A DNA stretch of 64,000 nucleotides from Panulirus ornatus (Eukaryota > Arthropoda > Malacostraca > Decapoda > Palinuridae). The stretch covers positions 19,055,117 to 19,119,116 of the forward strand of contig NC_092250.1 in the NCBI RefSeq assembly GCF_036320965.1. Direction: 5' to 3'. Made by a program: the position numbers and the translations under genes. Below, one piece after another: positions 25,771 through 36,075 of this stretch. Position 1 is the stretch's first letter, and every line of letters begins with the position of its first letter. The notes below the pieces were generated by a model that saw nothing but the letters and a program-made list of their open reading frames with translations, ran no database searches and had not been told where the DNA came from.

Positions 25771-26228
25771 GAAAACCACAAAACTGGTCTATACAGAGAG
25801 GCTGTGGATGATTACTCTGGTTTGGGCACAATATACCTGACAACTTGTAAAAGCATGAATTAGTGAGCAGGTACAGTATGAAAAAACTACTATTATTGTT
25901 TAAGGTTAAAGACTATTTAATACATAGCTAGTAAGTGTATCAAATAAAAACTAAACTAATAATAGGAATATCACATAAAATCATGTAATTCAAGCAAATG
26001 GTGAATGTCAAACATAAAAACTTGATCCTTATCTTAAGGACTATCCAATAAACCCAAAGGCTTATTTTCTGAAGTCTAAAAATTACTTAGTTACAAAGAT
26101 GTGATTCTAGAGAATTTCAAAAAACTTCAAGAAACATAAAAGGTATTACATTTTGTAATTACTCACATGAACACATTCAGATGCATTGGACAACTGGAGG
26201 ATAACCTAACACTAACATTCCAGACATT

Positions 26229-26231
<3 letters not shown>

Positions 26232-26307
<76 letters not shown>
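26232..26307. repeat. (TA)n microsatellite
   Basis: Tail-side array of the family B copy at 26,308. Confidence 0.95.
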
Positions 26308-26309
<2 letters not shown>

Positions 26310-26530
26310 CTTGAGTATAGGTCAAAAAGAGTACTTCCTGCGTATTCCCTGCATGTCGTAGAAGGCGACTAAAAGGGGAGGGAGCAGGAGGCTGGAAATC
26401 CCCCTCTCCCATTTTTACTTTTCCAAAAGAAGGAACAGAGAAGGGGGCCAAGTGAGGATATTCCCTCTAAGGCTCAGTCCTCTGTTCTTAATGCTACCTT
26501 GCTAACGTTAGAAACGGCGAACATGTATAA
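26308..26530 (-). mobile_element. short SINE-like element (family B)
   Basis: Near-complete copy: TCGTAGAAGGCGACTAAAAG, GGCTGGAAATCCCC, AAGAAGGAACAGAGAAGGGG, CCTCTGTTCTTAATGCTACC and a degraded module TTGCTAACGTTAG. Its tail side is the adjacent (TA)n. Confidence 0.8.
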
Positions 26531-26539
26531 AAAGAAATA

Positions 26540-28330
26540 TTTTGATACAGCAAATGTTGTCTTTACATTAGCTGTCTGGAGAGACCCACAGGTTCCAATG
26601 ACTATTTGAAATTACTCTTTACTTAACATTCATCCCACATTTTCCATCATCTTATGTGCCTTACCCACTTGTGTTTACTGCTGCAGCGACAGAAGAGCAC
26701 AAAATATCAGTTTTATCAATTTCTCACCATAAATTTTCATTTTCTGTTTTTTTTTTATTCCGAGCTTAGTTTATCATATATGATTTATAAATACAGAAGT
26801 CAACTAGGCCTATTACACTCTACATATCTACAAGTGCTTGACTCATTTTAAAATTTAATAACCCTACATTTTCCCCTGCTCTTCACAGCCCTCCCCACCT
26901 CTTGTCTTATTCCTTGTCAGAAAATTACTTGTGTGTTTGCTGCCCTTCTAAATCGTCCTCTCAGAGATTCCTACTCAAGCATGAATGGCATACTATACTA
27001 AATATAAAACAAACACTGACCAGAGATTATGTATATATCATTGTCAACTTGAAAAGCAATTTTATGAAAAACTTTACGTTCAATATCACTCCCTAACACC
27101 TCATCAACAAAAGCATTACAAACACCATTTATCTATCATCATTAACCCTAAATAAAGTTCCATAGCACAGACCAGGTTTGTAAACCCTTTAAAACCACCC
27201 ATACATAGCCTAGACCCAAATCACGATAACACATTCATGAACCAACATATCCTAATCATACCAGTCCCATACCACAAGCTTATCCCACCGCACGAGTCCC
27301 GGTCACCTCTGTCCACTATCCCGCACTAATGCTGTACGTCACTTATTTCACAAAGTTCGTAAAGTTATAAGACACATTATCTCTATGTCCAAACTACTGT
27401 GTATCTGTGTTGAATTTTCATGACATGTCAATACCGGCAAATCACATGACAGTATCGTTTCAGTGTCTCGTTAGTTTTTTCGTTCCTTCGTCACACAAAC
27501 CACACACTAATACACCACCTAACCACGTTTCAGTTGATTGTTTGGCGAGACACTTCCCAGAAATCACGTCCGATATGTAATATTACATTCATATAAGCTA
27601 AGTTCTGTGTCCACAAATCGAGCGATTGAAGATCGCACCAATTTACGTCATTAAGTCTCGACCAATCATGGTGCACCACTCTTAAATTCGTCGTTCTCAT
27701 TGGTTAAAAGGATATTGAAGTTAAATGGATACGAAGAAAACGGAAATTGTGTTTACATGTGACGTAGTGCTTCTCAACCTACTATCTATGAGTTATGCAC
27801 TGGAAGGCATTCTAATTGAAAGACTCTTACTAATATGTAATCAATATATCAATATCAGGATTCTTGTATCAAAAATTATCCTCATTGTTTGAGATTTATT
27901 TGAGTGTTTTACTGTTTTTGAGAAACACTACGTATTGAAGTACACGTATATGTAGGATGGTTACCATTTCGGTTACCTTTGAATTATAATTAGTGTTTTG
28001 GACTTCCTTCACCATGAATTATAAGAGAATATTAGTATAATCTTGATATATGCATTGTATTTCAAGTGAAAGAGATTTTAAGAGCTATATTCATAACTTT
28101 ACCTTTCCTCAACAGGAAAATTGTGTTGTGGTTACTGTCCGTGACCAATGAGAGCTCTCGTCGTGTATTTACAAATTACTTACAGATTTATTGTAAATCT
28201 GTAATATTTTACAGCGTGATAAGGGAATCTGGTTAGTGCTCATTGTTTCTTGATATATTATGAAGTAACATGCAGCTATAATTCATATGATCATCTATTC
28301 TGGGTAATTATCTATTTCATTCAATCCGAT
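26540..28330. other. intergenic, low-repeat; possible promoter region at its end
   Basis: No exon is supported. From about 27,100 the sequence is free of microsatellites and contains the CCAAT motifs listed separately. Confidence 0.4.
27662..28149 (+). promoter_or_regulatory. CCAAT-box cluster upstream of candidate first exon
   Basis: CCAAT lies at 27,662-27,666 and 28,145-28,149, with an inverted ATTGG at 27,699-27,703, in a microsatellite-free stretch 190-680 nt before the ATG at 28,340. NF-Y-type sites cluster in many promoters. Assignment to this gene is inference, and the motifs are short enough to occur by chance. Confidence 0.3.
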
Positions 28331-28339
28331 TTATATTAA

Positions 28340-28424
28340 ATGGATCATCTCAACTTCCGTCCAGCAGATCATCAAAGGACACGACACCCAGTTTCCTACG
28401 AAGAACTTGTTACCCTCAACCCAT
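28340..28424 (+). CDS. candidate first coding exon of the large plus-strand gene
   Basis: ATG at 28,340 opens MDHLNFRPADHQRTRHPVSY, followed by EELVTLNP, with a donor CCCAT|GTAAAT at 28,424/28,425 leaving phase 1. The exon at 47,222 begins with the two bases needed to complete that codon, giving a continuous frame into the 49,347 exon. The intervening 19 kb contains two minus-strand genes, so they would be nested in this intron. The donor is only fair and additional exons may lie between. Without transcripts this stays a hypothesis. Confidence 0.4.
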
Positions 28425-28540
28425 GTAAATATGTACAATAATACATAGATACATAAAACCATTTGAATTTGTGTACTTTATTTGTATTACGATTTTGGCT
28501 TTATATTCGTCTAGCAATCGCTTGGATTATGTGTAAATTT

Positions 28541-28655
28541 ATTTTTTTTATTATTATTATTTTGCTTTGTCGCTGTCTCCAGCGTTAGCGAGGTAGCGCA
28601 AGGAAACAGACGAAAGAATGGCCCAACCCACCCACATACACATTTATATACATAC
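28541..28655 (-). mobile_element. LINE 3'-tail copy (family A), short
   Basis: Reads TTTGTCGCTGTCTCCAGCG, TTAGCGAGGTAGCGCAAGGA and AACAGACGAAAGAATGG, then stops at a (TA)n array. It is antisense to the LINE sense strand and holds only the terminal part. Confidence 0.8.
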
Positions 28656-28657
28656 AC

Positions 28658-28659
<2 letters not shown>

Positions 28660-28728
<69 letters not shown>
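28660..28728. repeat. (TA)n microsatellite
   Basis: Abuts the truncated side of the family A fragment. Confidence 0.95.
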
Positions 28729-28729
<1 letters not shown>

Positions 28730-29059
28730 TGGTGTTCTTCGAGCCCAGTTGCGAAAATTCAGAGGACGGACAATAAAACAGCATCCTACCCCCAAGAGCC
28801 TACCTTACCCTGTTCAGGTGTGAAGCGCACCCAAGCAGCAGCAATCTCATGACAGGGATCCTGGAGTTCCATAACTAACAAGCTAGCAAAGAATGTTTTA
28901 TGACTCTTAAAAATATGCAAACGTGAAAGACATACTTATCACATATTGTTGATAAATACACAGTACTGGTTATTCTACAGCGTAGTCAACATTCGTGGCT
29001 CTTCAGAACTTTTGTGTTTGCACAGGCGATGAAAGACTTGACCTCGACCTTGATGCCGC

Positions 29060-29372
29060 TTGAGGGGCGTGGCCTGTGGTCGACTTGTTAAATGGGGCCT
29101 TACTTGGACTGGCGAGTGGACGGTTGTAGGTAATAGACGTAGGCAGGGTACGTGACGTCCACATGTGGGCGTGGCTAGGTTTGTAATCGTGGTCATGATA
29201 CAGGGGCGTGGTTGTAATGTGATCAGATGTGGGCGTGGTTATGATTGAGGGTGATCAGATGCGGCCGTGGTTATGATTGAGGGTGATCAGATGTGGGCGT
29301 GGTTATGATACTGGATGATCAGATGTGGGCGCGGTTATGATGCAGGATGATCGGATGCGGACGTGGCTACGT
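29060..29372. repeat. minisatellite, ~33-bp unit, 3' of the sulfotransferase
   Basis: About six imperfect units of the type GATCAGATGTGGGCGTGGTT plus ATGATTGAGGGT. It ends next to the sulfotransferase stop at 29,375, so it probably lies in that gene's 3' UTR or just beyond. Confidence 0.8.
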
Positions 29373-29374
29373 GG

Positions 29375-29745
29375 CTAGGCTAGCGTTGGTGGTCGGGCCA
29401 ACAGGACGGGGATGCGGTGATTGTTGAACTGCATGGCGGAGGTGAAGGCTCTCAGGCCCAGCAGTCTGAGGACGGGCAGGCAGTGCCTCTGGTCAGCTAC
29501 CATGTCCCGGAAGCTCGTCCTAAAACGCCACACACGTGCTTGGTACTTCAGGATCCTCGTAGTACCATACGTACCCCTGGCGTGACTTGGCTCTTCGCCT
29601 GACCTAAGAGCTGAGGGCTGCCCGACCCGTGGTTCTCAGGTACAGCAGGTGCCGCGGCGGGAGCGGCAGCCGCAGGGCGGTGAACAGCTGCCGAACGGAG
29701 GCCTCGAAGTTCTCCAGCAGCGCCTCATACAATACCATCCTGAAT
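29375..29745 (-). CDS. carbohydrate sulfotransferase, exon 5 (last), frameshifted
   Basis: Acceptor CTTCTTCCCGCAG precedes 29,745. The first frame reads FRMVLYEALLENFEASVRQL, the family's conserved 'RYEDL' segment, then hits TAG at 29,604-29,606. One base later, a second frame opens after a TGA at 29,636-29,638 and reads GTYGTTR, then VWRFRTSFRDMV, the conserved C-terminal block, ending at TAG 29,375-29,377. So one extra base (or two missing) lies between 29,606 and 29,636. With it corrected, the exon completes a protein of about 578 residues. Assembly error, polymorphism or recent inactivation are all possible. Confidence 0.8.
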
Positions 29746-29899
29746 CTGCGGGAAGAAGGCGGGCGGTCATAACTATACCGAAGAAAATTTCGTGGTTTTT
29801 AGAGTATAGCTTGACAGACTTGTGTCACTATAACCAAAATGCCCATTATCTTCACATGACACATAATTTGTATATCTAGATTTATCATATCAATATTTC

Positions 29900-29902
<3 letters not shown>

Positions 29903-29977
<75 letters not shown>
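29903..29977. repeat. (TA)n microsatellite in sulfotransferase intron 4
   Basis: About 37 TA units between exons 4 and 5. Confidence 0.95.
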
Positions 29978-29978
<1 letters not shown>

Positions 29979-30094
29979 CCACGCACTTTCATATAACACG
30001 TAAGTCTCCAAAAAGACAAGGGTCGAATCAAGACCTTAGGCGTAATAAGCGAGAGCGTTACTGCGAGGCTATAAATTGTGCGGCACAGGCTCAC

Positions 30095-30217
30095 TTATGT
30101 GGGTAGTGGCGGAGGAAGTGAGGCAGGAGGAGCAGGTCTTGGTGGAGATGTGAGCACACAAGACGAGGGTCGCGGCAGGCAGACGATGCTTTACACCACG
30201 GGAGTCGAACCCTGGAT
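30095..30217 (-). CDS. carbohydrate sulfotransferase, exon 4
   Basis: 123 nt between acceptor TATGTAG (30,218-30,220) and donor CATAA|GTGAGC (30,095/30,094), phase 2 to phase 2. The translation has the family's Cys-rich linker: LPWCKASSACRDPRLVCSHL, then an Asp-Leu helix and HYPHK. In this family the pattern is W-C, C, L-C-S, D-L between the second PAPS motif and 'RYEDL'. Both joins keep the frame: exon 3 ends AG and this exon supplies A. The exon also contains GGTTCGACTCC, a perfect Pol III B-box string, probably by chance. Confidence 0.8.
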
Positions 30218-30446
30218 CTACATACCATTGGACAAACAAGACCCGTCAGACATTGGATTAAACGTTGAATAGATGACGATGATAATGTTAGTTATAATAA
30301 AGATATCACGAGCTTAATAATAATAATGATGAGAACAACGGGAATTGTAATCATCAGTGCCAGGTTGTCTATTCTCATCATGTGTTGGGTATAATACAGT
30401 GCCTTACTGTATAGGTGAATGACCAGCGCTTCCCCATGAATATGTT

Positions 30447-31100
30447 GTGTTACTGGATGATCATAACACAGCAACTTGGTTAGTGTGCTACTGGATGATC
30501 ATAACCCAGCAACATGGTTAGTGTGTTACTGAATGATCATAACCCAGCAACATGGTTAGTATGCTACTGGATGGTCATAACCTAGCAACATGGTTAGTGT
30601 GTTACTGGATGATCATAACCCAGCAACATGGTTAGTGTGTTACTGGATGATCATAACCCAGCAACATAGTTAGTGTGCTACTGGATGATCATAACCCAGC
30701 AACATGGTTAGTGTGCTACTGGATGATCATAACCCAGCAACATGGTTAGTGTGTTACTGAATTATCATAACCCAGCAACATGGCTAGTGTGCTACTGAAT
30801 GATCATAACCCTGCAACATGGCTAGTGTGCTACTGAATGATCATAACCTAACAACATGGTTAGTGTGTTACTGGATGATCATAACCTAGCAACATGGTTA
30901 GTGTGTTACTGGATGATCATAACTTAGCAACATGGTTAGTGTGTTACTGGATGATCATAACCCAGCAACATGGTTAGTGTGTTACTGGATGATCATAACC
31001 TAGCAACATGGTTAGTGTGTTACTGGATGATCATAACCCAGCAACATGGTTAGTGTGTTACTGGATGATCATAACCTAGCAACATGGTTAGTGTGCACTA
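30447..31100. repeat. 38-bp minisatellite, ~17 copies, sulfotransferase intron 3
   Basis: The unit contains TACTGGATGATCATAACCCA, then GCAACATGGTTAGTGTG; starts at 30,451 and 30,489 show the 38-nt period. Copies differ by few substitutions. Each unit carries TGATCA. Confidence 0.95.
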
Positions 31101-31244
31101 CTGGATGATCACCACCCGTCTGCTGGGTGTGTTGATAAACAACCATTATCCACCCGAGGTCAGTGGATGGTTATCATCATGACCCGTGTGATGAAGGGGT
31201 AGTGATGCACATCCTCCTACCATCGTTAGGTTGTCATGACTTAC

Positions 31245-31345
31245 CTGAGGACAGCACGAGGGTCGCGCACCAGGTACACCACCTGCAGGTCCAGGTCGTT
31301 GTCCTCCAGCAGTGGCAAGACCCAGCGCAGACCCAGCCTCAACAC
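31245..31345 (-). CDS. carbohydrate sulfotransferase, exon 3 (3'-phosphate binding)
   Basis: 101 nt between acceptor TTGTCACAG (31,346-31,348) and donor CTCAG|GTAAGT (31,245/31,244). It encodes VLRLGLRWVLPLLEDNDLDL followed by QVVYLVRDPRAVL. The VxxLVRDPRAV string is the 3'-phosphosulfate-binding motif of the N-acetylglucosamine/galactose/GalNAc 6-O-sulfotransferases, with its Arg and the Ser-site region at the exon end. It joins exon 2 in phase 0 and exon 4 in phase 2. Confidence 0.88.
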
Positions 31346-31592
31346 CTGTGACAATGATGCTGCAGGTCAAAGTTGGGACATCTCAGTCCATCATCCTCAG
31401 ATGTAAACTAAAGATACATGATTGCATCACCTTGTTACTGTAATTACAAGAAGTCTGTACCCTGTTACGGTGGTTGGTGGGGCGCTCACCCCTTGACCAC
31501 ACTGTGATCTCTTCTGAACTCAAAATTTCTCAGAAGCTCAGACTATAAAGGCCAGAAGAAATAGAACTCCGGCTGAATCGCATCCCGCTTAC

Positions 31593-31866
31593 CTTGGCAA
31601 CATGAAGGCTTGAGTTCCGGCAGACTTGGCTGACGACCGTGGCGTTGAAACAGGATAAGGTTGTGTTCCCTTGGTTCTGGTAGCACCTGGTAGCCAGCTT
31701 GGTGTTCCAGCGGAGGTACCAGGGCTGGCGGACCAGGTAGGACACCTGGTGTGGATGAGGGTCAAAGCGACAGCGGAATACGTCCTTCAGGAAGGCTAGG
31801 GCAGTGCGGGTGGCCGGAGTATCGTGGTGTAGCACTGTAATCTTCCATTGGTGTAGGGGCTCGTAG
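31593..31866 (-). CDS. carbohydrate sulfotransferase, exon 2
   Basis: 274 nt between acceptor CCCTGTGTGACAG (31,867 onward) and donor CCAAG|GTAAGC (31,593/31,592). The frame begins YEPLHQWK, the conserved 'FY-x-YEPLH' continuation of exon 1. It then reads FLKDVFRCRF, YLVRQPWYLRWNT and an Asn/Cys segment with NTT and NSS glycosylation sites. The split codon AG|C restores Ser between exons 1 and 2. This region forms the acceptor-side core in the family. Confidence 0.85.
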
Positions 31867-31919
31867 CTGTCACACAGGGAGGAACACCACGAGTTACGAC
31901 TCGGTAATATATGCCCTAA

Positions 31920-32170
31920 AGACCTCGAGCTCAATGGTTCGATCCTCGAGCTCGATGGTTCGATCCTCGAGCACGACAGTTCGATCCTCGAGCACGACGA
32001 TTCGATCCTCAAGCACGACGGTTCGATCCTCAAGCTCGATGGTTTGATCCTCGAGCTCGACGGTTCGATCCTTAGGTATGATGACGTGGTCGTTGCTTGA
32101 ACGTGTTCAAGGGCCGTACGGTCGTGTTCAAGGGCCGTACCGTCGTGTTCAAGGGCCACACGGTCGTGCT
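31920..32170. repeat. 21-bp minisatellites in sulfotransferase intron 1
   Basis: About seven units of GGTTCGATCCTCGAGCTCGA type (31,930-32,080) are followed by about four of GTCGTGTTCAAGGGCCGTAC type (32,097-32,170). Because the period is a multiple of three they create a long minus-strand open frame (Arg-Ile-Glu-Pro-Ser-Ser) that runs into exon 2. That frame is not taken as coding. Confidence 0.85.
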
Positions 32171-32357
32171 GAGCGTGTTCAAGCTTATACAAACGTTCGC
32201 TATTTCCGGGGTGATTGAACATTTAGCTTACTGGATGAAGCGTTACGTTGTACCGGCAGGACTCACACACAGGGGGAACATACTACCTTGTGACCCTCAC
32301 TGGTGAGTCGCACGACCGACATGTCACCCTAGGAACAGCACAGAAATCAATGTTGTG

Positions 32358-32402
32358 ACACACACACACACACACACACACATACACACACACACACACA
32401 CA
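32358..32402. repeat. (CA)n microsatellite
   Basis: About 22 CA units with one TA interruption. Confidence 0.95.
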
Positions 32403-33070
32403 CTGAGGCTACAGGGGGATGGACGCTTAAAGAAAATGGGTTGTGTAAGAATATCTCAATAGTAGAGAGGGGAAATCAATCTAAAGAAAATTGTGTGTGC
32501 GTGTGTGTATGTGATTGCCTTAGATTATACATTAGAGGAAATATTCTAAAAGAAAGTGGAATGTGTATGGATACCTTGAATCATATTGTGCTAAAGGGAA
32601 ATATACTTAAAGGTGGGGGTGTGTATATATCCTATGGGTATCACACTACAGAAAAACTATATCATTTACTTAAGGCTTATGATATATTGCAGGAATGAAC
32701 TACAGAACAGAGTCTGTTGTTAAGGTTTTGTGATACTAGTAACAAGTATAGAAGTGGAGACATTAGTATTGTGTAACATCTACATCTTTAATATCTACAT
32801 TTTGTGGTAAGTTGAAGGTAGAACTAAGATAAATGTAAAGTGGCTTTTTGATTCATACTTGAATACCTTCTAACTCTACCTAGTCCACTTGATAATCTCA
32901 TCACTCTTTACTCCACCTACTCAAATTTCACTTTTCGTCACGAATATGTAATTCTTATTTCTGTTTCTAAATTTACCCATGCCTCCCTCCCTCCTCCAGT
33001 TTACTCTTTCCTTCTTCATACCTGGCTGGTGTTCGCTCCCCTCCTCCTCCGTGACCTCTATTGACCTCAC

Positions 33071-33939
33071 CTGTAGAAGGTGTCGGGGTCGGCTGTAGCC
33101 AGCAGCTCCCCCAGGAAGGATGACCCGCTCCGCCACGTCGACAGGAGCAGGATGACCCGTGGTGACCTCTCGCTGACCTCTTCACCATCCTGGATAGGAT
33201 CTACGCCATCTTGGGCAAACTGGGTCCCTTGCGTCTCATTGTGGACATAAACTCGATCCTCGTGGACATATTGGACCTCACCTGTGTCACTCTGGACATG
33301 AGTACGACCCTCTCGAACTAAGTGCGTCTCGTTGCAGTCAGTTTCTAGACCTTTTTGAGCATATTTCCCGAGCGTCTGTCCGTGGCGTGAGTATATATGG
33401 ACGTGTCCGTGACTTACATGGCCATTCTTGCGACCTTCCTGGCTGTTACGGTGAGAGATTTGGCTGTTTTTGTTAAGTTCTTGTTTGTTCTTATCGTCGT
33501 GAAACTTCTGGCCATCTTCAGATATGACTTTGTTTTCGTCGTACAATGCCAGGTTGTTTTCATCGTTCGTCGTTTCGTTGTGTAAGTCGTCCATATTTCC
33601 GTCGTCGACGCAAGTCGTTCTAGAGCTGTGGTGCGCCCGGCCCGGCCCGCTATGCGTCTGCCCCTGGTGTGGATGCTGGCGGCTCCGGCGTGGACGGTGG
33701 CGCCGAGCGAGGGTGGTCAGGTTGTGCAGTGACGCTCTAAGGTCGTGGTCATGCCGGGTAAGGTCGTGACCTCCCTGGGTAAGGTCGTGACCTCCCTGGG
33801 TAAGGGGGTGACCCAGTGTCTCGTGCTGTGGCTCCGGCGCCGGACCTCGCAGACCACAGCAGCACAGCAGACACGCTGACGCCCCCCACACACTCAGCGC
33901 CGCCAACACCCGCATCCGCATCTTCCACAGCGACCTCAT
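33071..33939 (-). CDS. carbohydrate (Gal/GlcNAc/GalNAc) 6-O-sulfotransferase, exon 1
   Basis: ATG at 33,939 gives a short basic N-terminus and one hydrophobic stretch (residues about 9-30, VLAALSVWGASACLLCCC), the type II anchor of a Golgi enzyme. A stem of about 220 polar residues follows, with three GGHDLTQ-type repeats. The exon ends with the 5'-phosphosulfate-binding motif ILLLSTWRSGSSFLGELL and DPDTFY, then donor CTACAG|GTGAGG (33,071/33,070). The family transfers sulfate from PAPS to sugar C6 of glycans in the Golgi lumen. Five exons join in phase across 4.6 kb; see the frameshift in exon 5. The stem is unusually long. The exact acceptor sugar cannot be called. Confidence 0.88.
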
Positions 33940-34041
33940 CTTCGCCTTCAGGGTACCCGCCTAACCTTCAGGGTACCCACATGTCAAAGCCACCCAGATA
34001 ACTATCCTCACTACAGAATACTTTCGTTACTGAGTCCGAAC

Positions 34042-34062
34042 ATGTGTGTGTGTGTGTGTGTG
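34042..34062. repeat. (TG)n microsatellite
   Basis: About ten TG units just upstream of the sulfotransferase start codon. Confidence 0.9.
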
Positions 34063-34099
34063 GCTGTGTTAGAAATGGATACGTGTGGATATCTTCTTA

Positions 34100-35400
34100 C
34101 GGGAGGAGTACAGAGGGAGGAAAGAGTAATATCCACACTGCCATTACGAAGACATGCCACCGTCTTCCCACTTCCAGAATCCACTCAGTTCTAACACTGT
34201 TCTTATCCACACCATCCACGTTCACTCGATCCACGCGTGACAGGTTCCGTGTTACGTAGTATCCACATTGACATGTTCCGTTCAGCCAAATATCCACATT
34301 CACTTTATACATTACGTGTTAGCCACATCAACTGGTTTGTATTACCGGGTATCCACACCAGCGCCATTCATATGACCACATATCCACAATATCAACGCAG
34401 TGATGTCTTTCAATATCCACACACTGTAACGCTACCAGTTCTTCTTAATATCCACATCCTTAAATATCCATATCACCAGTATATTCTCTAAATATCCACA
34501 CGTAGTGCTAACATACCGAATATCCAAATTCTCTCTACTCATACCATAGAATATCCACATCACAAATATCCATAGCCATGATTATCCACGCAAGCAATAC
34601 TTGCAATTCTGAATATCAAGCTTGCTTATCCACACATTGCTGAGTATTCATACCGCCAATATCCACACCTGGGAATACCTAAAGCAGCGAGTATCAGACA
34701 AATTATGTCACTGAATATCCACAATCCATTACCTCAGTACAGCGTACCCACTTCACTTGTGATCCACACGGGGATACGTCATCCACATATTGCCCACAAT
34801 ACCAAGTATCCACACACTGTCCACATCAGCAAGAACCAACATTACACAGTATCCACATTTGTTCATATTACTCAACATCCACACAGCGGAACACACGGGA
34901 AAACCCACATCATTGAATATCCACATTACTGAATATCTGCACCATCGAATATCCGCATCATCAAGAATCCACATGGCCCAGCCCGGTGAAGTACCCACAT
35001 ATATCCACGCTACCGCTCATCTTCCCCAGAGAGTACCCACAAATAAAAGGTATCCACACGATCGAGTGTCTTCTCTTGCTCCTCAGGGGAATATCCACAT
35101 TGCCTACACTAACGAATATCCGAACGGTCGAATATCCATTTTACTGAGTACTGAGATCACATGCTAATCTATAATCCGAATATCCACACTTGGATAATCA
35201 TTACTTAATATCCATATTACATTTTCCACAGACAGAAGCACCCGCATGCGGCACTACCTTATCTCTGATGTCCACACAAAGGATACATGGCAATATCAAT
35301 ATCCAAACCTCTACGAATATCCACATATAATCCACCGCATATCCACTCACACCAGAAAACATCCACACCTAAAGGAAACCACGTCGTTAGATATCCACAT
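34100..35400. repeat. degenerate TATCCACA array upstream of the sulfotransferase
   Basis: The decamer AATATCCACA and close variants recur roughly every 20-45 nt for 1.3 kb (for example near 34,131, 34,259, 34,291, 34,348, 34,378, 34,409, 34,446, 34,489 and 34,550). Spacing is irregular and the intervening DNA is unrelated, so it is not a simple tandem satellite. It lies immediately 5' of the sulfotransferase gene. Confidence 0.8.
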
Positions 35401-35640
35401 TTAAGGCTGTCACTGATGTCCGGTACCCACACTCAGGTGTGGCTGACGTCAGAGTACCCACAAGCGGGTGAGGGGGCTGACGTCAGAGTACCCACACGCG
35501 GGTGTCAGGCGAGTGGGGCTGACAGCTGAATATACCCACACGCGGGCGTGGGTGCTGACGTCAGAGGACACACACGTGGGTGGGGCTGACAATTGGTGGT
35601 TGGGTGTGCTGCTGACCTCGTGTGCTGACGTCTGGCCGCT
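35401..35640. promoter_or_regulatory. cluster of TGACGTCA (CRE-like) sites in ~40-bp repeats
   Basis: Full palindromes TGACGTCA lie at 35,444-35,451, 35,478-35,485 and 35,556-35,563, with a near match TGACGTCT at about 35,626. Each full site is embedded in GCTGACGTCAGAG, with CACACGCGGGTG-like strings nearby. CREB/ATF proteins bind this octamer in animals. It lies about 1.5 kb upstream of the sulfotransferase ATG; the regulatory role is inference. Confidence 0.5.
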
Positions 35641-35679
35641 GCACCGCATACTGTGTTCCGCACTTCTGCAGTGACGCGT

Positions 35680-35920
35680 GTACCCCCCCCCTCACACCCC
35701 AACCCCCAGCTGGCGGTCTCAAACCCCCCCCCCTCACACCCCACCCCTGTCTACACTGGCTTAGGGGTTGGGGGTGGGGGGGTGGGGGGGGTGGGGGGTT
35801 GTCAGCTGACGTTACCTCAGCCTCCTGGTCGGGATGGTCTCGTCTCTCTTCAAAATCATCAATAAATAATAAATCTGTTCCATCAATGAGTCAGGTCTTG
35901 AGCTGTTGTTAGGGTGGCAC

Positions 35921-35952
<32 letters not shown>

Positions 35953-36075
35953 TTGAGGAGGTAGGGGCCGGGGAGGGGCTGGGGGAAGGGGAGCGCTGTC
36001 ATGAAAGAGAGGGGGAGGGGGAGGGGGTGGGGGGATAACAGGAGAGGGGGTGATGAGGGGGGGGTAGCGTTACCA
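35680..36075. repeat. C-rich and G-rich tracts, G-quadruplex prone
   Basis: C9-type runs at 35,683-35,735 are followed by long G runs at 35,765-35,800 and 35,935-36,066 (many G4-G12 blocks separated by one to three bases). Frames through them are Pro- or Gly-rich artefacts. Confidence 0.8.

Noticed and set aside
30190..30240. tRNA gene suggested by a perfect B-box on the minus strand
   Set aside because: No cloverleaf can be drawn and the codons match the sulfotransferase family linker with correct splice phases.
30447..31100. CRISPR-like array of regular repeats
   Set aside because: Units are contiguous with no unique spacers; it is a eukaryotic minisatellite in an intron.
31930..32222. 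Arg-Ile-Glu-Pro-Ser repeat protein continuous with sulfotransferase exon 2
   Set aside because: The frame is generated by a 21-bp minisatellite. The acceptor at 31,867-31,869 restores the family sequence without it.
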